Origin: Neptuniibacter halophilus
GTDB taxonomy: Bacteria; Pseudomonadota; Gammaproteobacteria; Pseudomonadales; Balneatricaceae
Reading direction: 5' to 3'
NCBI RefSeq assembly: GCF_030295765.1
Contig: NZ_AP027292.1
Coordinates: 1,550,001-1,614,000, forward strand
DNA length: 64,000 nt
Part shown: in pieces, positions 9,535-18,223 of the stretch
Numbering within the stretch: position 1 is the first letter of the stretch
Layout of the letters: each line of letters opens with the position of its first letter
Translations under genes and position numbers: made by a program
Notes under the pieces: generated by a model
The model's input: the letters and a program-made list of their open reading frames with translations, nothing else
Told to the model about the DNA's origin: nothing
Database searches by the model: none

Positions 9535-11136
9535 TTATGGCAACGGCGGGTTATTCCAACGCTGAACCGTCACGATCAACTGGCCGTCGGCAGTCAGGGC
9601 CTGACCCTTCTCATCCACGGTCGCAACCACTTTCAGGTTACCGGCGTTGTTTGTCGACATCCGGCGTTCCGGGTTAGGTCCGGCAGCGGCGGTGGTAAAC
9701 ACCCCGGTTTTCGGATCCATTTTGCCGGTAAATTTCACGTCGTCATCGGCTGCCGCCTGCTCATCAAACGGCTCTACATGCCACGCAGCCGGAACAAAGC
9801 CGATGCGCATATCGTCATCGGTACCCGCCTTACCATCGGCACCATTCATCCAGGCTTCGGCCTGGAAGTAAGCGTTGTACTTCGGCGTTGAACCACCATT
9901 ACCACCGACACGGCCTACACTGAAGTCCGGTACAACCTTAACGCTGCCGATCTGATCAAAGACATTGATCGCGGCACCGTTAGCCTTACCTGCTTTCACC
10001 TGACGGCTACCCAACTGAGCATCGTCACTGGCCTGAACCTGAACCACCAGCTTGTTGGTGTCACGGTACAGCACCTGGTTGACTTTCAGCCCTTTACCCA
10101 GAGCAACCTCTTTGCCCAGACCGGTACCGACCAGCGTCAGAACCTGCGTCGAACCGGCACGGATATACTCAGGCTGAACCGCCAGCAACCTGGCGCCACT
10201 GCCTTCACGCACTGCAGTGAAGTCCATACCTTTCTCATCATGGACCGCTTCAAACATACGCCCGGTCAGTTCATTGCCGTCTTTGGAAGCCGCAAAGACC
10301 TGACGCATCTTCACGCCATCGATTTCAAGATTCGCACGCCACTCATAACCGGTATAAACAATCGCGCTACCTTTACCGGTAAAGGCGCTGCCATCGGCAT
10401 ATTCACCCTTAACGCTGACCTTGTAGAGATCGTTCTTACCACCGGAAATGGTCATCACACCGCGCAGATCGCCTTTACCCGGCATCGTCGCACTGAAGCT
10501 CCAGTTACCATCCATCGGTACTTTCTTCGCTTTCTGCCAGTTCTCCCAGGCTTTAGATTCCAGCCCCAGATCCTTACCCAACTGCGGCACGGTCTGATTC
10601 AGTGCAATCTCCATCCAGTCACGGTCACGTGCCAGCGCCTGATACTCAAGCGTTGGCCACTGACCCAGATGGAAGTGCACCAGATGCTCCCATTCCGACT
10701 GCGGGCGACGCTGCAACATCACGCGGGCACCGGAGTGACAGCGGGCACACATCTCCGTGAACTCCTGAGAATCGAAGGATTCCATGGTATTAAGACGGCG
10801 CTCCATAGCGTAGCGGGCGCCTTCGGTTTCTTCCGGAGCCAGACCCTGACGGTCAGCGAAGTACTTCACCAGCGTACGGCGCTCTTCATCGGTAATCTGC
10901 AGATTGTGCATCAACTGCATACGCGCGATGCTCATCAGCCACCCTTCCGGTGTTTTACGCTGATGGCTCATACGGCTGAACTGGGCGGGTTCTGCCTGCT
11001 CCTGCGTGTGACAGGCCAGACATTTATTCTTGATGATGGATTCGGCGTCGGCTGCCTGCACTGACGATGCCGGTAACATCGCCCCCGCCAGCATCACGCC
11101 CCCCATCCAGGTGGATAGTTTCGTATTCTTCTTCAA
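9535..11136 (-). CDS. qhpA: Quinohemoprotein amine dehydrogenase alpha subunit, diheme
   Basis: A 533-residue periplasmic subunit that carries electrons from CTQ out to a soluble acceptor through two c-type hemes. A signal peptide ends at VQA (about residue 28). The heme sites are C39-L-A-C42-H43 and C130-A-R-C133-H134. The remaining sequence is the beta-rich Ig-like part of the family. The start codon is TTG, supported by AAGGAG 8 bases upstream and by the signal peptide directly after it. It is the first gene of the operon, behind a sigma-54 promoter at 11207-11222. Confidence 0.94.
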   Translation of the reverse strand: MKKNTKLSTWMGGVMLAGAMLPASSVQAADAESIIKNKCLACHTQEQAEPAQFSRMSHQRKTPEGWLMSIARMQLMHNLQITDEERRTLVKYFADRQGLAPEETEGARYAMERRLNTMESFDSQEFTEMCARCHSGARVMLQRRPQSEWEHLVHFHLGQWPTLEYQALARDRDWMEIALNQTVPQLGKDLGLESKAWENWQKAKKVPMDGNWSFSATMPGKGDLRGVMTISGGKNDLYKVSVKGEYADGSAFTGKGSAIVYTGYEWRANLEIDGVKMRQVFAASKDGNELTGRMFEAVHDEKGMDFTAVREGSGARLLAVQPEYIRAGSTQVLTLVGTGLGKEVALGKGLKVNQVLYRDTNKLVVQVQASDDAQLGSRQVKAGKANGAAINVFDQIGSVKVVPDFSVGRVGGNGGSTPKYNAYFQAEAWMNGADGKAGTDDDMRIGFVPAAWHVEPFDEQAAADDDVKFTGKMDPKTGVFTTAAAGPNPERRMSTNNAGNLKVVATVDEKGQALTADGQLIVTVQRWNNPPLP

Positions 11137-11206
11137 GGCCAGACTCCTTTTTATGTTTATTCTGCGGTGGTACGACCACCCAATAGTGCTAACCTGACAT
11201 CCTTAA

Positions 11207-11222
11207 CGCACACCCCGTGCCA
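11207..11222 (-). promoter_or_regulatory. Sigma-54 promoter of the qhp operon
   Basis: The minus strand reads TGGCAC-GGGGT-GTGC. The -24 element is perfect, the -12 GC is kept, and the spacing is correct. One base differs from the TTGC consensus. Transcription would begin near 11195, about 60 bases before qhpA. The AcoR-type activator at 2901-4853 is the natural partner. Confidence 0.75.
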
Positions 11223-11230
11223 AAACCAAC

Positions 11231-11269
11231 AACCCCTTATATTTCAATCAGATAACAAAATAAGGGGTT
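11231..11269. promoter_or_regulatory. Inverted repeat in the qhp/aldehyde dehydrogenase divergent region
   Basis: AACCCCTTAT (11231-11240) and ATAAGGGGTT (11260-11269) form a perfect 10-bp inverted repeat with 19 bases between. It lies just upstream of the qhp -24 element. It could be a regulator site, an activator-bending element or a transcript barrier between the two divergent promoters. Confidence 0.45.
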
Positions 11270-11363
11270 TCACTTATCAGTAAAACACTGTTTTATTCCG
11301 CAACACTGCTGTTCAGTTCTGCAACACTTCCGCCATGATCAGCGCCAATACGGGCTGCGCGGC

Positions 11364-11412
11364 TGTCTCAGCGAATGACTTATTTTTTGACACCCTGTCT
11401 CAGTCTGAAACA
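11364..11412. promoter_or_regulatory. Candidate upstream activating sites for the sigma-54 activator
   Basis: TGTCTCAG occurs at 11364 and 11396, 32 bases apart or about three helical turns. The second copy is part of the near-perfect dyad TGTCTCAGTCTGAAACA (TGTCTC-N5-GAAACA). The sites lie about 80-130 bases upstream of the aldehyde dehydrogenase promoter and about 140-190 bases from the qhp promoter, usual distances for an enhancer-binding protein acting both ways. Confidence 0.5.
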
Positions 11413-11490
11413 GTCAAATACACCCTTCGCCTCCCCCAGCCTATAAGAAACTCATTTGTTTTCATGTAGTTATATAGAACTAATTCTGTC

Positions 11491-11505
11491 TGGCACAGCC
11501 TTTGC
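11491..11505 (+). promoter_or_regulatory. Sigma-54 promoter of the aldehyde dehydrogenase gene
   Basis: TGGCAC-AGCCT-TTGC matches the -24/-12 consensus in every key base with correct spacing. The predicted transcript start is near 11516, leaving a leader of about 115 bases before the gene. Confidence 0.85.
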
Positions 11506-11613
11506 GATAGCTCTGGCAGCAAACGCAAGAACCCTGCTGGTGAAGCGGTGTCAGCCAACCTGAATTCGGCAACATCTTCTCGCAGTAAGGGTTTGCCTTT
11601 ATAAGATCGACAT

Positions 11614-11621
11614 AACAATAA
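11614..11621 (+). promoter_or_regulatory. Candidate Hfq/Crc catabolite motif at the aldehyde dehydrogenase ribosome binding site
   Basis: AACAATAA fits AAnAAnAA exactly and runs into the ribosome binding site AAAGG, 8 bases before the ATG. This is where Hfq/Crc repress translation in Pseudomonas. Confidence 0.4.
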
Positions 11622-11632
11622 AAGGTCACTTT

Positions 11633-13132
11633 ATGAATTCAGCTACATTCACCCCCTCACCTGAAGCCACCGCTTTTATTCAACGTGAACACCGCTTTCT
11701 GGTAGGCGACCAGTGGCTCAGTGCAGCCGACGGGCGCACCATCGACGTCGTCAATCCATCCGATGGCGAGGTGATCACCCGGGTACCGGCTGCCGGTAAA
11801 GCAGAGATGGATCTGGCCGTACAAACCGCCCGACAGACCTTTGACGACTCCGCCTGGAGTCGGATCAAGCCGGTTGATCGACAAAAACTACTCTGGGACT
11901 TCGCTGATCTGATCGAGAAAAATGCAGGCCTGCTGGCTGAGATCGAAGCGATGGATAACGGTAAAAGCGTCGTCATCGCTGAGCATGTGGATATCCGGCT
12001 GGCAGTCGACTTCCTCCGCTATATGGCTGGCTTCGCAACCAAAATCGAAGGCCGCAGCGTAGATGTGTCTGTACCCTTTATGCCGGATGCACAGTTCCAC
12101 GGTTACACCCGACGTGAAGCGGTGGGGGTTGTCGGTGCAATCGTCGCCTGGAACTTCCCGCTGTTGCTGGCCTGCTGGAAACTGGGCCCGGCTCTGGCTA
12201 CCGGTTGTACCGTGGTTCTGAAGCCCGCCGAAGACACCCCGCTGACCGCACTGAAACTCGGCGAACTGGCGCTGGAAGCCGGCTATCCGCCGGGCGTGGT
12301 GAACGTCGTTACAGGTTATGGTCAGGAAGCGGGTGCGGCACTGACGGCGAATCCAGATGTGGATAAGCTGACCTTCACCGGTTCGACCGACGTCGGTAAA
12401 TTGATCGGTAAAGCCGCCATGGACACCATGACCCGGGTCACCCTTGAGCTGGGTGGTAAATCCCCGACCATCGTCCTGCCGGATGCCGATCTGCAAAGTG
12501 CAGCCGCCGGCGCGGCTAACGCAATCTTCTTTAACCAGGGACAGGTCTGCTGTGCAGGTTCTCGCCTCTACGTTCACAAGAAACACTTCGACAACGTCGT
12601 GGCCGATATCTCTGATATTGCCAACAGCATGACACTGGGTGCAGGCCTCGACCCGAATGCGCAGATGGGCCCACTGGTTTCCGCGAAGCAGCAGTCACGG
12701 GTCTGTGGTTATATCGAACAGGGCATCAGCAGCGGAGCCCGCCTGACTGCCGGTGGCGGTGCCGCCGACCGTCCGGGCTTCTTCGTTAAACCGACCGTGA
12801 TGGTCAACGTCGATCAGAACGCCAGCGTTGTACAAGAGGAGATCTTCGGCCCGGTACTGGTCGCGATGCCGTTTGACGACATCGATGAAGCGGTGCGTAT
12901 CGCCAACGACAGCCAGTACGGACTGGGTGCCAGCATCTGGTCCAACAACCTGTCAGAAGTTCATCGCATGATCCCACGTATCAAGTCCGGCTCTGTCTGG
13001 GTCAACTGCCACACCGCACTCGACCCGGCGCTGCCATTCGGCGGTTACAAACAGTCCGGTCTCGGCCGTGAAATGGGCAGCGATGTCATCGAACACTACA
13101 CCGAAGTGAAGTCGGTTCTGATGAGTATCTGA
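11633..13132 (+). CDS. NAD-dependent aldehyde dehydrogenase, phenylacetaldehyde dehydrogenase-like
   Basis: A 499-residue class I/II aldehyde dehydrogenase that would oxidise the aldehyde released when amines are deaminated. It has the Rossmann NAD fold, the general base in LELGGKSP, and the nucleophile C306 in GQVCCAGSR. The end PFGGYKQSGLGREMG is typical of the family. Sequence style recalls FeaB/PadA phenylacetaldehyde dehydrogenases, but the substrate cannot be fixed from sequence. It is divergent from qhpA, has its own sigma-54 promoter, and is monocistronic because a strong terminator follows. Confidence 0.9.
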   Translation: MNSATFTPSPEATAFIQREHRFLVGDQWLSAADGRTIDVVNPSDGEVITRVPAAGKAEMDLAVQTARQTFDDSAWSRIKPVDRQKLLWDFADLIEKNAGLLAEIEAMDNGKSVVIAEHVDIRLAVDFLRYMAGFATKIEGRSVDVSVPFMPDAQFHGYTRREAVGVVGAIVAWNFPLLLACWKLGPALATGCTVVLKPAEDTPLTALKLGELALEAGYPPGVVNVVTGYGQEAGAALTANPDVDKLTFTGSTDVGKLIGKAAMDTMTRVTLELGGKSPTIVLPDADLQSAAAGAANAIFFNQGQVCCAGSRLYVHKKHFDNVVADISDIANSMTLGAGLDPNAQMGPLVSAKQQSRVCGYIEQGISSGARLTAGGGAADRPGFFVKPTVMVNVDQNASVVQEEIFGPVLVAMPFDDIDEAVRIANDSQYGLGASIWSNNLSEVHRMIPRIKSGSVWVNCHTALDPALPFGGYKQSGLGREMGSDVIEHYTEVKSVLMSI

Positions 13133-13147
13133 TAGCCACCAAACCAC

Positions 13148-13177
13148 AAAAAAACCGGAGCCTGACTCCGGTTTTTT
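13148..13177. terminator. Intrinsic terminator after the aldehyde dehydrogenase gene
   Basis: AACCGGAG and CTCCGGTT pair around CCTGA, flanked by A-run and TTTTTT. It works on the plus strand for the aldehyde dehydrogenase and could act in both directions. Confidence 0.9.
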
Positions 13178-13391
13178 ATTGCCTGATAAATACAATAAAT
13201 AACAGCATTCGGACCAGATTTTCTGCTTGATCACTCCCTCCTGCTGATTCCGGCACGGTTTCTGCTGAACCTTAATAAAACGAGGTTAATCACCTGAACA
13301 CTGCGTCTGCGGGATGACTTTTGCACCACAAAGGTGCACCGCATAACACCCGGCAGGTTAACGCACAAATTTGGTGGGTCTGAACGGGAAC
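13178..13391. promoter_or_regulatory. Leader of the glucosylglycerate operon
   Basis: This gap of about 200 bases must hold the promoter of the next operon. The only clear structure is the inverted repeat TGCACC-N5-GGTGCA at 13322-13338, about 55 bases before the first start codon, a possible operator. I see no confident -35/-10 pair and no gene. Confidence 0.35.
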
Positions 13392-14249
13392 ATGAGCGAA
13401 AGATTACTGATCTATACCGATTTAGATGGTTCTCTGCTGGATCATTACAGTTACGGCTTTGCTCCGGCGGCAGAGCTGCTCGGCCGTCTGGCTGAGCATT
13501 CGGTGCCGGTTATTCCTGTGACCAGTAAAACCCGTGCGGAGCTGATTCCTTTGCGGGTAGCGTTGTCTAATCCACATCCATTTGTTGTTGAGAATGGCGC
13601 AGCCGTTTTTATACCTGAGTACTATTTCCCTGAGCCTGTTTCGGGATGCGAAGTCTATGGCGATTTTTTGTGTCAGCGGTTTTCTGAACCGCGTGGTGTC
13701 TGGCAGCAGCTTCTGATAGAACTTAAGCCGCTGTTTACAAACGAGTTCATTAGTTTTTCTGAAGCCGGGGTCAGCGGCATTATTGAGATGACTGGGCTCT
13801 CTCCTGCATCGGCTGCCCTCGCCAACCAACGGGATTTCAGTGAGCCGGTTTACTGGCTCGGCAGCGAGAATCGTAAACAGCAATTTATCCGGGCTGCTCA
13901 GCGTCATGGGGCTAACGTACTTGAGGGTGGCCGGTTCCTGCATATCACCGGTCAGTGCGATAAAGGCAAAGCTTTAAACTGGCTGAGTGAACGCTATCGC
14001 CAGTTTAACCCCGGCAATCACTTTACTACCCTCGCCGCAGGGGACAGTCAGAATGATCTGGCGATGCTCAGCGCGGCGGATCTCGCCGTGTTAATCCGCT
14101 CTCCCGTACACCCTCCTCCGGTTCTGGAACACCCTCGGCTGAACATCACTGAAGCGATGGGGCCGGATGGCTGGAACGAAGCCGTGTCACGGCTGGCGGC
14201 ACCCTTTCTCAGATTTTCCGATTCAGATTACCCACAGGGTAAGGAGTAG
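13392..14249 (+). CDS. Glucosyl-(mannosyl-)3-phosphoglycerate phosphatase, HAD family
   Basis: A 285-residue HAD-superfamily phosphatase of the MpgP type. The HAD motif I DLDGSLLDH appears near residue 10, a TSKTR motif II-like segment follows, and the metal-binding motif IV AAGDSQNDLAML lies near residue 215. MpgP-type enzymes remove phosphate from mannosyl- or glucosyl-3-phosphoglycerate. The neighbouring synthase is of the glucosyl type, so glucosylglycerate is the likely product. The ATG at 13392 starts directly at the conserved domain; the upstream TTG at 13371 has no better support. It is the first gene of the operon, 2 bases from the next. Confidence 0.85.
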   Translation: MSERLLIYTDLDGSLLDHYSYGFAPAAELLGRLAEHSVPVIPVTSKTRAELIPLRVALSNPHPFVVENGAAVFIPEYYFPEPVSGCEVYGDFLCQRFSEPRGVWQQLLIELKPLFTNEFISFSEAGVSGIIEMTGLSPASAALANQRDFSEPVYWLGSENRKQQFIRAAQRHGANVLEGGRFLHITGQCDKGKALNWLSERYRQFNPGNHFTTLAAGDSQNDLAMLSAADLAVLIRSPVHPPPVLEHPRLNITEAMGPDGWNEAVSRLAAPFLRFSDSDYPQGKE

Positions 14250-14251
14250 TT

Positions 14252-15472
14252 ATGGCTGATTTTTATCAGAACGGCATCATTACCACCCTGCACAACCTGT
14301 CACATCGTCCGGTTGAGGATCTGGAGCAGGATCTGCTCCGTTTCAGCCAGAAACGTCCTCTGGGGATTATTCTGCCTTCGCTGTTTTCCGAACTGGAGGG
14401 GCCTGCGCTGGGCAATATTATCGATGAGATCAGCCGGGTGCCCTATCTGAATGAGATCGTGATCGGTCTGGATCGGGCCGATGAAGCACAATTCCGGTTC
14501 GCCCAGTCTTTCTTCAGCAAACTGCCGCAGCATCACCGTATTTTATGGAACGATGGCCCCCGGCTACGGGCACTGGACGCGGAGCTGCAGGCACTGGATC
14601 TGGCGCCAAAGGAGCCCGGTAAAGGCCGTAATGTCTGGTATTGCATGGGGTATGTGCTGGCTTCAGGGCGGGCAGAATCTGTGGCTCTGCACGATTGTGA
14701 TATCACTACCTACACGCGGGAGCTGCTGGCGAGGCTGATCTATCCTGTAGCGCACCCTCAGTTTAACTACGAGTTCTGCAAAGGGTTCTATACCCGTGTG
14801 GCCGATGGCAAGATCAACGGCCGCGTCAGTCGCCTGCTGGTCACGCCTCTGCTGCGATCTCTGAAGAAAATTTTACCCGGCAGTCACTATCTGGAGTATA
14901 TGGACAGCTATCGCTATCCGCTTGCCGGTGAGTTCTCCTTCCGCCGCGACGTGCTCAACGACATACGCATCCCCAGCGACTGGGGACTGGAGATCGGCGT
15001 GCTCTCAGAGATGCACCGCAACTATTCAAATAACCGTCTCTGTCAGGTGGATATCGCTGATCGCTATGATCACAAGCATCAGGATCTGTCTCTGGATAAC
15101 GTCAATGCCGGTCTGTCGAAAATGTCGATCGACATTACCAAAGCGCTGTTCCGCAAGCTGGCGACTCAGGGGCATACCTTCAGCAGTGAGAGCTTCCGTA
15201 CCCTGAAAGCGACCTATTACCGGATCGCGCTGGATTTTGTCGAAACTTACCATAACGATGCGCTGATGAATGGCCTGAAACTGGATATTCATGCCGAGGA
15301 GGAAGCCGCCGAGATGTTTGCCCGCAATATTATGATTGCCGGCGATGAGTTCCTGAACCACCCGATGGAGAAACCGTTTATCCCAAGCTGGAACCGGGTG
15401 GTCAGCGCGATGCCGGATGTGTTCGACCGTCTGATCGAGGCCGTCGAAGCTGATAACAAAGCCTTTCTCTGA
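14252..15472 (+). CDS. gpgS: Glucosyl-3-phosphoglycerate synthase, GT81-type
   Basis: A 406-residue GT-A-fold glycosyltransferase that should join glucose from a nucleotide sugar to 3-phosphoglycerate. Visible features are the nucleotide-sugar region near residues 35-80, the DxD-like metal motif HDCDITTYTREL near residue 150, and the acceptor-side segment DWGLEIGVLSEMHRN near residue 245. These match bacterial and archaeal GpgS proteins. It follows the phosphatase with a 2-base gap and precedes the phosphorylase by 12 bases, so the three are one operon. The product, glucosylglycerate, is a known compatible solute under salt stress or nitrogen limitation. Confidence 0.85.
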   Translation: MADFYQNGIITTLHNLSHRPVEDLEQDLLRFSQKRPLGIILPSLFSELEGPALGNIIDEISRVPYLNEIVIGLDRADEAQFRFAQSFFSKLPQHHRILWNDGPRLRALDAELQALDLAPKEPGKGRNVWYCMGYVLASGRAESVALHDCDITTYTRELLARLIYPVAHPQFNYEFCKGFYTRVADGKINGRVSRLLVTPLLRSLKKILPGSHYLEYMDSYRYPLAGEFSFRRDVLNDIRIPSDWGLEIGVLSEMHRNYSNNRLCQVDIADRYDHKHQDLSLDNVNAGLSKMSIDITKALFRKLATQGHTFSSESFRTLKATYYRIALDFVETYHNDALMNGLKLDIHAEEEAAEMFARNIMIAGDEFLNHPMEKPFIPSWNRVVSAMPDVFDRLIEAVEADNKAFL

Positions 15473-15484
15473 GAGGGCCGCTCT

Positions 15485-17227
15485 GTGAATACTGCAATGG
15501 AACAGCTCAACTATACCCTGCAGAGCCATCTGCAGCTTATTTATGAGCAGATAGAGGGCGTGGACATCACTGAGCTGGCTGAAGAGCTGATCAGCCTGAT
15601 GCGTCTGGAGCAAGTCACCGCCGCACCCGTTCCCCATCAAAACCACTGGGATCAGCGGGATGTCATTATGATCGGTTACGGTGACGCGCTGCATCATCCG
15701 GAGGAAACGCCCCTGCAAACCCTGTATCGGTTTCTGCACAACCCGTGCGAAGGGCTGATCAGCGGGGTGCATATTCTGCCGTTTTTTCCCTACAGTTCAG
15801 ACGATGGCTTTGCCGTAACCGATTTTTACAACGTCCGCGATAGTGCAGGAACCTGGAGCGATATAGAGACGATATCGGCTGAATTCCGGTTAATGAGCGA
15901 TTTAGTACTCAATCACTGCTCATCCCGGAGCGAGTGGTTCGGTAACTTTATACAAGGCCGGGGCACTGGCCATGATTATTTTTTCACGGCAGACCCGGCA
16001 TCTGATCTTTCTGCGGTGGTGCGTCCCCGTACCAGCCCGCTTCTGCATCCGGTAAAAACCGAACAGGGGCTGCAGCATGTCTGGTGCACCTTCAGCCAGG
16101 ATCAGGTTGATCTGGATTTTCGCAACCCGGCGGTTTTGAAGGAGTTTGTCCGGATTATTCGCCTCTATCTCGATCACGGGGTGAATATCTTCCGGCTGGA
16201 TGCGGTGGCTTTTCTGTGGAAGGTTCCCGGCACCAGTTGCCTCAATCTGGCTGAGACCCATGAGATTGTCCGCCTGCTGCGCACACTGATCGAATACGCC
16301 TGCCCAACGGCAATGATCATTACCGAGACCAATATTCCCAGCCGCGAAAATCTCTCCTATTTCGGTAACGCTAACGAAGCGCACTGTGTGTATAACTTCT
16401 CGCTGCCGCCTTTGCTGCTGCATGCCCTGATCACCGGCAATAACCGCTATCTGCGGCAGTGGATGATGAGCATGCCCCCGGCTCAGGATGGCACCGCCTT
16501 CTTCAACTTTATCGCCTCCCACGATGGCATCGGCCTGCGCCCGGTAGAAGGCATTCTGTCCGATGAAGAGGTAGATGAGCTGATCGCTACGATGCAGAAC
16601 TTTGGTGGACATGTCTCATGGCGCGCACTGGACAGCGGGATCAACAAACCCTATGAGATCAATATCGCCCTGTTCGATGCACTACAGGGTACCGTGCAGG
16701 GTAAAGACAATCTGGCTGAGGCACGATTTATCTGTGCCCACACCATTATGCTCGCGCTGGAGGGTATTCCGGGTATCTATTTCCAGAGTTTGCTCGGCAG
16801 CCACAACGATTATGAACGGGTGAAAATGACCGGACACTTCCGCTCAATTAATCGTCACCATTGGCAGTACCGCGATCTCGAGCAGCAACTGAGCGATCCC
16901 GAAAGCCACCACGCCCGTATCTTCAGCGAACTGAAACGACTGATCGCCATTCGCATTCGCCAGCGCGCGTTTCATCCCAACGCCACCCAGTTCACCCTGC
17001 ATCTGGGCGAGCAGATCTTCGGCTTCTGGCGCCAGAGTATCGACCGGCGGCAAAGCATATTCTGCCTCAGCAATATCAGTGACCAACCCGCCACCCTGCA
17101 ACTGTCTGACCTGAATCTGATCAGCACCAACGACTGGCATGATCTGCTCACCCAGCAGCCCTGCCCGGACCTGCAGGCGACAATGGAGCTGAAGCCCTAT
17201 CAGAGCTTGTGGTTATCGAATATGTAG
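15485..17227 (+). CDS. Glucosylglycerate phosphorylase, GH13_18 (sucrose phosphorylase-like)
   Basis: A 580-residue (beta/alpha)8-barrel enzyme of the sucrose-phosphorylase group. Catalytic residues are visible: nucleophile D239 in [11 protein letters not shown], acid/base E281 in [16 protein letters not shown], and stabiliser D347 in [10 protein letters not shown]. Characterised relatives include sucrose phosphorylase and E. coli YcjM, which phosphorolyses glucosylglycerate. Operon context favours glucosylglycerate, releasing glucose 1-phosphate and glycerate. The GTG at 15485 follows GAGAGGG by 7 bases and is preferred to the ATG at 15497. Having synthesis and breakdown genes together suggests the solute is recycled. 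Confidence 0.82.
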   Translation: MNTAMEQLNYTLQSHLQLIYEQIEGVDITELAEELISLMRLEQVTAAPVPHQNHWDQRDVIMIGYGDALHHPEETPLQTLYRFLHNPCEGLISGVHILPFFPYSSDDGFAVTDFYNVRDSAGTWSDIETISAEFRLMSDLVLNHCSSRSEWFGNFIQGRGTGHDYFFTADPASDLSAVVRPRTSPLLHPVKTEQGLQHVWCTFSQDQVDLDFRNPAVLKEFVRIIRLYLDHGVNIFRLDAVAFLWKVPGTSCLNLAETHEIVRLLRTLIEYACPTAMIITETNIPSRENLSYFGNANEAHCVYNFSLPPLLLHALITGNNRYLRQWMMSMPPAQDGTAFFNFIASHDGIGLRPVEGILSDEEVDELIATMQNFGGHVSWRALDSGINKPYEINIALFDALQGTVQGKDNLAEARFICAHTIMLALEGIPGIYFQSLLGSHNDYERVKMTGHFRSINRHHWQYRDLEQQLSDPESHHARIFSELKRLIAIRIRQRAFHPNATQFTLHLGEQIFGFWRQSIDRRQSIFCLSNISDQPATLQLSDLNLISTNDWHDLLTQQPCPDLQATMELKPYQSLWLSNM

Positions 17228-17261
17228 GCGAGCAGCACTGCAGATTATCTGCTGAATCTTT

Positions 17262-17813
17262 TCATGAATGGATGAGGTCGACAAACTCTCTGAACTTCTC
17301 TAACTCGCCTTCACGCTCAGCCCAGATCTGAAGCTCATCCAGACTGTACTGACCCGCCTGATCTCTGGCAACCCACGATGCCTGGGCCAGCCCCTGCCGG
17401 TCATCCCAATGAAAGTAAGCAGCCAGCCGGTCTTTAATACAATCCTGCGGAGTGATCAGCGAGAAGGTTCCCAATGGAGTGGCTAAAGTAACCCATTCCT
17501 TTATCGGGTCATCTCCTGCTGACAGCGGGCCCGAAGGAAACTCAACCACGAAAGGCGATTGAGGATGTTCATAGTAACGACCGACGGGTGTAAAACCGAT
17601 GACAGCCATCGCCTCCTTCAGGGCTACGTTTGGCACGTAAGACCGATCAACAAAGTCGAGGTCATCCGATTGATAAAAATTGTTGGAGTAAATGGAAACG
17701 CAAGCCCCGCCCACCAGTGTCACATCAATACCCTGCTCTGCCAGATGCGAAGCGATCAGCCCTGCCAGATCCCGGGCAATGATTCCGGGATGGATGACAT
17801 CCCGTTTACCCAT
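17262..17813 (-). CDS. Nucleotidyltransferase-like protein
   Basis: A 183-residue protein of the minimal nucleotidyltransferase / AbiEii-like fold. The segment VTLVGGACVSIYSNNFYQSDDLDFVD (about residues 32-57) holds the GG helix and the DLD metal pair. Later, LITPQDCIKDRLAAYFHW resembles the conserved end of this family. Its start overlaps the end of the winged-helix gene by 8 bases, so the two are co-translated. Such pairs can be toxin-antitoxin modules, but I cannot say that this one is toxic. Confidence 0.7.
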   Translation of the reverse strand: MGKRDVIHPGIIARDLAGLIASHLAEQGIDVTLVGGACVSIYSNNFYQSDDLDFVDRSYVPNVALKEAMAVIGFTPVGRYYEHPQSPFVVEFPSGPLSAGDDPIKEWVTLATPLGTFSLITPQDCIKDRLAAYFHWDDRQGLAQASWVARDQAGQYSLDELQIWAEREGELEKFREFVDLIHS

Positions 17814-18156
17814 CAGTTGCGACCCTTGTTAACGGTTTTTCCGGCTTGCGCGGGCGGCGGCGATTGTTGAGCAAAGCGTCCCTGAGCTCTTCCGGATAAA
17901 ACTCCAGTACACGGTTAATCATGGCCTTCAATTCTTTAAGGTAAACACACCTTGGGTTAAGTGCATATACTCTGGATCGCCCCACATAACGGCTGTAGAG
18001 AACCCCTGCCGTTTCGAGCTTCTCTGCCTGTTTCTGAATAGGTGTCAGGGGAGCATCAAAGAACGCAGCAATCTGGCGTGGATAACCCTCATTCCGCGCC
18101 ACCAGAAACACCAGCACACGTTCTTTATTTATATTGCCCAACAGCGCTTCTAACAT
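17806..18156 (-). CDS. Winged-helix DNA-binding protein paired with a nucleotidyltransferase
   Basis: A 116-residue protein with an ArsR-like winged helix: IAAFFDAPLTPIQKQAEKLETAGVLYSRYVG at about residues 28-58 is helix-turn-helix plus wing. The C-terminal tail is basic (RRRPRKPEKP). It precedes and overlaps the nucleotidyltransferase gene, so it likely represses its own operon through the TCATATGA palindromes upstream (inference). Function beyond DNA binding is unknown. Confidence 0.7.
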   Translation of the reverse strand: MLEALLGNINKERVLVFLVARNEGYPRQIAAFFDAPLTPIQKQAEKLETAGVLYSRYVGRSRVYALNPRCVYLKELKAMINRVLEFYPEELRDALLNNRRRPRKPEKPLTRVATDG

Positions 18157-18223
18157 ATTGCTTACTCACTACACAGAGATTTGGGGTGAAAAGTAAATTC
18201 AGCCAAACGACCTATTAAAAGGC

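Noticed and set aside
10240..11064. A 274-codon frame on the plus strand opposite qhpA
   Set aside because: It is antisense to a clear heme-protein gene and is His/Thr-rich in the way antisense shadows are.
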